Below, one piece after another: positions 33,856 through 36,506 of a stretch of DNA of 36,506 nt. The translations under genes were made by a program, and so were the position numbers. The stretch's first letter is position 1, and each line of letters begins with the position of its first letter. This DNA comes from DATFMH01 sp035267045 (lineage in GTDB: Bacteria > Bacteroidota > Rhodothermia > Balneolales > DATFMH01), in assembly GCA_035267045.1 (NCBI GenBank), contig DATFMH010000157.1, forward strand, positions 1 through 36,506, given 5' to 3'. Below the pieces are notes generated by a model that saw only the letters and a list, made by a program, of their open reading frames with translations, was not told the DNA's origin and did no database searches.

Positions 33856-34545
33856 GTGTATAATTTAGCAGTGATCATACCTTCTGCCGGTTCAGGCAGA
33901 AGGTTTCATTCAGAAGTATCGAAACCATTTGTACTTTTAAAGGGAGAACCGATATTAAAACGTACTGTCGATCGGTTCGCGTCTTTATCTTTTGTAAAAC
34001 AAATCGTAATACCTACAAGTAAAGAGTATATTAAAAGGACACAAGAACTGTTCAGGAATTATGACTTGTCTATAAAAATTATAGAAGGCGGGAAAGAGAG
34101 ACAGTTATCCGTACAAAAAGCTATTCGTCATCTTTTTAGTGACATCGATTTGATTGCCGTACATGATGCGGTTCGTCCGATTATAACCCATGAGGTAATT
34201 ACCAGGTGTTGCGATATTGCTGTTGCAGAAGGTGGAGCTGTTGCGGGAATCAAAGCGAAAGACACTATTAAGACCGTTGATAAAAATAATTTCATTATCA
34301 ATACGCCGGATCGGGATTCCCTTTGGCAATGTCAGACACCTCAGATATTTCGTAAGGAAATATTTATTGAGGCTTTTGATCACGCGGAAAAAGAAAATTT
34401 TTTGGGTACGGATGATGCGTCAGTAGTGGAATTTTTAGGTAAACCTGTTAAGATGGTAGAAGGGGATACGGATAATATTAAAATAACCTATCCCTTAGAT
34501 CTTAAGATTGCCGAGTTATTGCTTGAGAATGATGACAATGATTAA
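33856..34545 (+). CDS. ispD: 2-C-methyl-D-erythritol 4-phosphate cytidylyltransferase IspD
   Basis: 229 residues. Third step of the MEP pathway: CTP plus MEP gives CDP-ME. Visible motifs are the nucleotide-binding loop IIPSAGSGRRF (normally AAGxGxR), KPFVLLKGEPIL, GGKERQLSVQKAI, VHDAVRPII, the TPQIF site, GTDDASVVE and EGDTDNIKITYPLDL. The start is GTG at 33856, 3 nt after the queA stop with AAGG overlapping that stop; a second GTG at 33871 would cut into the first beta strand. The Ser in place of the first loop Ala is a small oddity. ispF follows 27 nt later. Confidence 0.95.
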   Translation: MYNLAVIIPSAGSGRRFHSEVSKPFVLLKGEPILKRTVDRFASLSFVKQIVIPTSKEYIKRTQELFRNYDLSIKIIEGGKERQLSVQKAIRHLFSDIDLIAVHDAVRPIITHEVITRCCDIAVAEGGAVAGIKAKDTIKTVDKNNFIINTPDRDSLWQCQTPQIFRKEIFIEAFDHAEKENFLGTDDASVVEFLGKPVKMVEGDTDNIKITYPLDLKIAELLLENDDND

Positions 34546-34572
34546 CACTGTTGTTTATACGACTACGAATAT

Positions 34573-35052
34573 ATGAGAATAGGTTCTGGCTACGATGTAC
34601 ACAGATTGGTAGAGGGGCGCCCGTTAATTCTCGGTGGCGTTAAGATCCCATTTAAAAAAGGGCTGCTGGGACACTCGGATGCCGATGTTTTATTACATGC
34701 CATTACGGATGCGATGTTAGGCGCTTTGGCACTTGGCGATATCGGCAGCAATTTTCCGGATACGGCAAAGGAATTCAAAAATATAGATAGCAGGATTCTG
34801 CTGCGCGATACATTCCATATGATTCGTGAACATGGATATGTTATTGGCAATATCGACGCAACTGTCATAGCTCAGAAACCTAAATTACTTCCATATATAT
34901 CGGAGATGCGGGAAAATATTAAAAGTGACCTGCAAACCGACCTTTCCAAAGTATCGATAAAGGCGACTACCTCCGAGGGAATGGGTTTTGTCGGTCGTGA
35001 AGAAGGAATATCGGCCATGGCTGTTGTTCTGCTTGAATCGATTGAAATATGA
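34573..35052 (+). CDS. ispF: 2-C-methyl-D-erythritol 2,4-cyclodiphosphate synthase IspF
   Basis: 159 residues, the usual size. It forms the cyclic diphosphate MEcPP from CDP-ME 2-phosphate; the trimer binds zinc. The zinc ligands D8 and H10 (GYDVHR) and H42 (ADVLLHA) are present, together with the GHSDAD loop (33-38), GDIGSNFPD and the C-terminal IKATTSEGMGFVGREEGISA. It stands directly after ispD, as in many genomes, and its stop overlaps the DedA start by 4 nt (ATGA), which implies coupled translation. Confidence 0.97.
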   Translation: MRIGSGYDVHRLVEGRPLILGGVKIPFKKGLLGHSDADVLLHAITDAMLGALALGDIGSNFPDTAKEFKNIDSRILLRDTFHMIREHGYVIGNIDATVIAQKPKLLPYISEMRENIKSDLQTDLSKVSIKATTSEGMGFVGREEGISAMAVVLLESIEI

Positions 35053-35690
35053 TAAGCCATTATACCCAGGAACTCATCAACTGGATCAGCCAGTTGCCGC
35101 CGTTTAGTATTTATGGTGTTTTTTTTCTGATTGCCTATACCGAAAATATAGTTCCGCCCATTCCCGGCGATATATTGGTTGTATTCGGAGGCTATCTCGC
35201 GGCTGAGGGTGTCATATTATTAATACCAGTATATTTGCTGACAACGATAGCTTCAGTAATCGGGTTTATGTCGATGTATGCACTTGGACGGTTTTGGGGT
35301 AATAAGATTAAGAATGAATCGCATGATTCATGGTTATTACGGAATCTTGGTGTCAGTTACTTACCCAAAGTTGAAGGTTGGATGAACAAATGGGGACAAT
35401 GGATTATAGTCGCCAACCGGTTTTTAGCCGGTACCAGGTCTATTATATCTATAACAGCAGGAATGAGCGCTACCGAAGTAACATTGACTGCTTTAAACTC
35501 ATTGATCAGTTCCATGATATGGAATGCCCTGTTAATAGGTGCAGGTTGGTTAATAAGCGAAAACTGGCGCATTATTGGTGAGTATTTATCTATCTACAGC
35601 AAAATCATCACCATTATATTATTGATTTTTGTTAGCCTGAAAATTTTATGGACCTATTATAAAAAAAGACGTGAGAAAACTTTGCGATAA
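35049..35690 (+). CDS. DedA-family membrane protein
   Basis: 213 residues with about five hydrophobic segments. Family signatures are the acidic/proline stretch TENIVPPIPGDILVVFGGYLA near residues 31-51 and the Arg-containing NRFLAGTRSIISITAGMS near 122-139. DedA proteins are inner-membrane proteins linked to proton-motive-force homeostasis, and some members flip lipids such as undecaprenyl phosphate or phosphatidylethanolamine. Translational coupling to ispF is suggestive for an isoprenoid-lipid carrier role, but that is inference. Confidence 0.9.
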   Translation: MISHYTQELINWISQLPPFSIYGVFFLIAYTENIVPPIPGDILVVFGGYLAAEGVILLIPVYLLTTIASVIGFMSMYALGRFWGNKIKNESHDSWLLRNLGVSYLPKVEGWMNKWGQWIIVANRFLAGTRSIISITAGMSATEVTLTALNSLISSMIWNALLIGAGWLISENWRIIGEYLSIYSKIITIILLIFVSLKILWTYYKKRREKTLR

Positions 35691-35773
35691 AGGATAATAT
35701 TTGATTATTTTTATCTGCTGTATGTGTTGACATCTACCAATTTTGTGACTACCTTTTAGGTCTTTGGAAAATC

Positions 35774-35846
35774 GCTGGTGTAGCTCAGTTGGTAGAGCAG
35801 CGGTTTTGTAAACCGCCGGTCGTAGGTTCGAGTCCTATCACCAGCT
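35774..35846 (+). tRNA. tRNA-Thr(TGT)
   Basis: A 73-nt tRNA with acceptor GCTGGTG/CACCAGC, D stem GCTC/GAGC, anticodon stem GCGGT/ACCGC, loop TTTGTAA (anticodon TGT, reads ACA), a 5-nt variable loop and T arm GTAGG-TTCGAGT-CCTAT. The discriminator is T. CCA is not encoded. It is the only complete copy in this region; its 3' half recurs twice downstream. Confidence 0.97.
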
Positions 35847-35975
35847 CGGATCTTTAACATATTGAATGAGCATTGCAAAAGCAGGGTTTACAAACAAGCT
35901 TGTGGCAAGACCTGCTAAAGTAATGTATGGATGATAGAAAAGAACCTGCATGGTGGATGTTTCTTTAAAGAGAAT

Positions 35976-36033
35976 CAGCGGTTTTGTAATCCCGAAAGCT
36001 TTCGGGACGTAGGTTCGAGTCCTATCACCAGCT
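35976..36033 (+). pseudogene. Partial tRNA-Thr copy 1 with an inserted palindrome
   Basis: CAGCGGTTTTGTAA (the 5' anticodon arm and loop) and GTAGG...CACCAGCT (T arm, 3' acceptor, discriminator) match tRNA-Thr. The ten bases between (ACCGCCGGTC in the tRNA) are replaced by 19 bases containing the perfect palindrome TCCCGAAAGCTTTCGGGA (35990-36007). The 5' acceptor and D arm are missing, so this cannot be a normal tRNA. Confidence 0.85.
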
Positions 36034-36163
36034 CGGATCTTTAACATATTGAATAAGCATTGCAAAAGCAGGGTTTACAAAACAAGCTTGTGGCAAGACC
36101 TGCTAAAGTAATGTATGGATGATAGAAAAGAATCTGCATGGTGGTTGTTTCTTTAAAGAGAAG

Positions 36164-36221
36164 CAGCGGTTTTGTAATCCCGAAAGCTTTCGGGACGTAG
36201 GTTCGAGTCCTATCACCAGCT
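36164..36221 (+). pseudogene. Partial tRNA-Thr copy 2 with an inserted palindrome
   Basis: Same structure as the copy at 35976-36033, with the palindrome at 36178-36195. The sequence just before it (GAAGCAGCGG) is slightly closer to the tRNA's GAGCAGCGG than in copy 1. Confidence 0.85.
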
Positions 36222-36506
36222 CGGATCTTTAACATATTTTTTGTTTAAACGCTTTGAATGCTGTGTTTATGAATAAGTTTAATTGTGAAACACACTGAAG
36301 TAGCGTTAAAGTGATAGAATTTATCAGACATAGTGATTAATTGTTTTTAAAAGGAACTGATTTGTCATTTTGGCCTCAGGTTCTGTCATACATTAGGTCT
36401 TTCAATTATTGAATTGATACACGAAAGTACCCTGTTATTAACGCAGGGATCGAAAGTGTATAACGGGTGATAGAAGTTGTAAAGTCAGATCGGAATGGTA
36501 CTTTAA

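Larger units (their letters stand above)
35847..36238 (+). repeat. Tandem ~187-bp repeat ending in tRNA-Thr 3' fragments
   Basis: Unit 1 is 35847-36033 (187 bp) and unit 2 is 36034-36221 (188 bp). A third copy of the unit start runs 36222-36238 and then diverges. The units differ at only a few positions. Each begins with the sequence that follows the real tRNA and ends with a copy of its 3' half, ready for the next unit. Minus-strand reading frames through the units are products of the repeat, not genes. Confidence 0.9.

Noticed and set aside
35847..36221. GIY-YIG endonuclease remnant in the post-tRNA repeat
   Set aside because: Such genes can sit beside tRNAs, but none of the frames shows the GIY...YIG motif; all have stops or tRNA-derived ends.
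35838..36235. Two similar minus-strand frames of 64-75 codons
   Set aside because: They are translations of the tandem repeat and tRNA-Thr fragments (AGDRTRT pattern); they are duplicated because the repeat is.

Overview
The window looks like chromosomal DNA of a moderately AT-rich bacterium of the FCB supergroup. Bacteroidota, Rhodothermota or Balneolota relatives are the best guess, but this rests on gene content only. The pointers are large VPS10/sortilin-like Asp-box proteins, a secreted YncE-type propeller, a type III PKS-methyltransferase-flavoprotein operon, RsfS beside a LytR_C protein, and many genes without a clear Shine-Dalgarno. I see no insertion sequence, prophage, CRISPR array, rRNA or plasmid replication gene.

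Layout. (1) 1-494: three direct copies of a ~200-bp non-coding repeat upstream of ispH (653-1891). (2) 2070-6054, minus strand: YncE-like propeller, cytochrome b561-like membrane protein, GntR/FCD regulator and a lipoprotein S33 peptidase. An identical 22-bp site lies inverted on both sides of the regulator gene. (3) 6314-15516, plus strand: SLC13-type carboxylate transporter, secreted GH2 glycosidase, two tandem secreted S10 carboxypeptidases and an Amt ammonium channel. (4) 15517-16602: a ~1.1-kb gene-free stretch. (5) 16603-22998: two tandem ~1030-residue secreted Asp-box proteins, then a hairpin cluster, an MFS transporter and a DksA/TraR zinc-finger protein. (6) 24861-29338, minus strand: MATE exporter, type III polyketide synthase, SAM methyltransferase and FAD monooxygenase; the last three are tightly packed. 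(7) 29446-32692, minus strand: 2-hydroxyacid dehydrogenase, a lipoprotein, RsfS, a LytR_C protein, a secreted Gly/Tyr-rich protein and tRNA-Ser(CGA). (8) 32806-35690, plus strand: queA-ispD-ispF-dedA, then tRNA-Thr(TGT) followed by two tandem ~187-bp units, each carrying a remodelled 3' half of that tRNA.

How the genes fit together. The centre looks like a scavenging region: peptidases (S33, two S10), a glycosidase, carboxylate and ammonium uptake, and large exported propellers. The ends hold housekeeping genes; three MEP isoprenoid enzymes (IspH, IspD, IspF) are split between them. The most distinctive parts are the putative polyketide/phenolic-lipid operon with its exporter, the GntR regulator with its paired operator-like sites, and the tRNA-derived tandem repeat.
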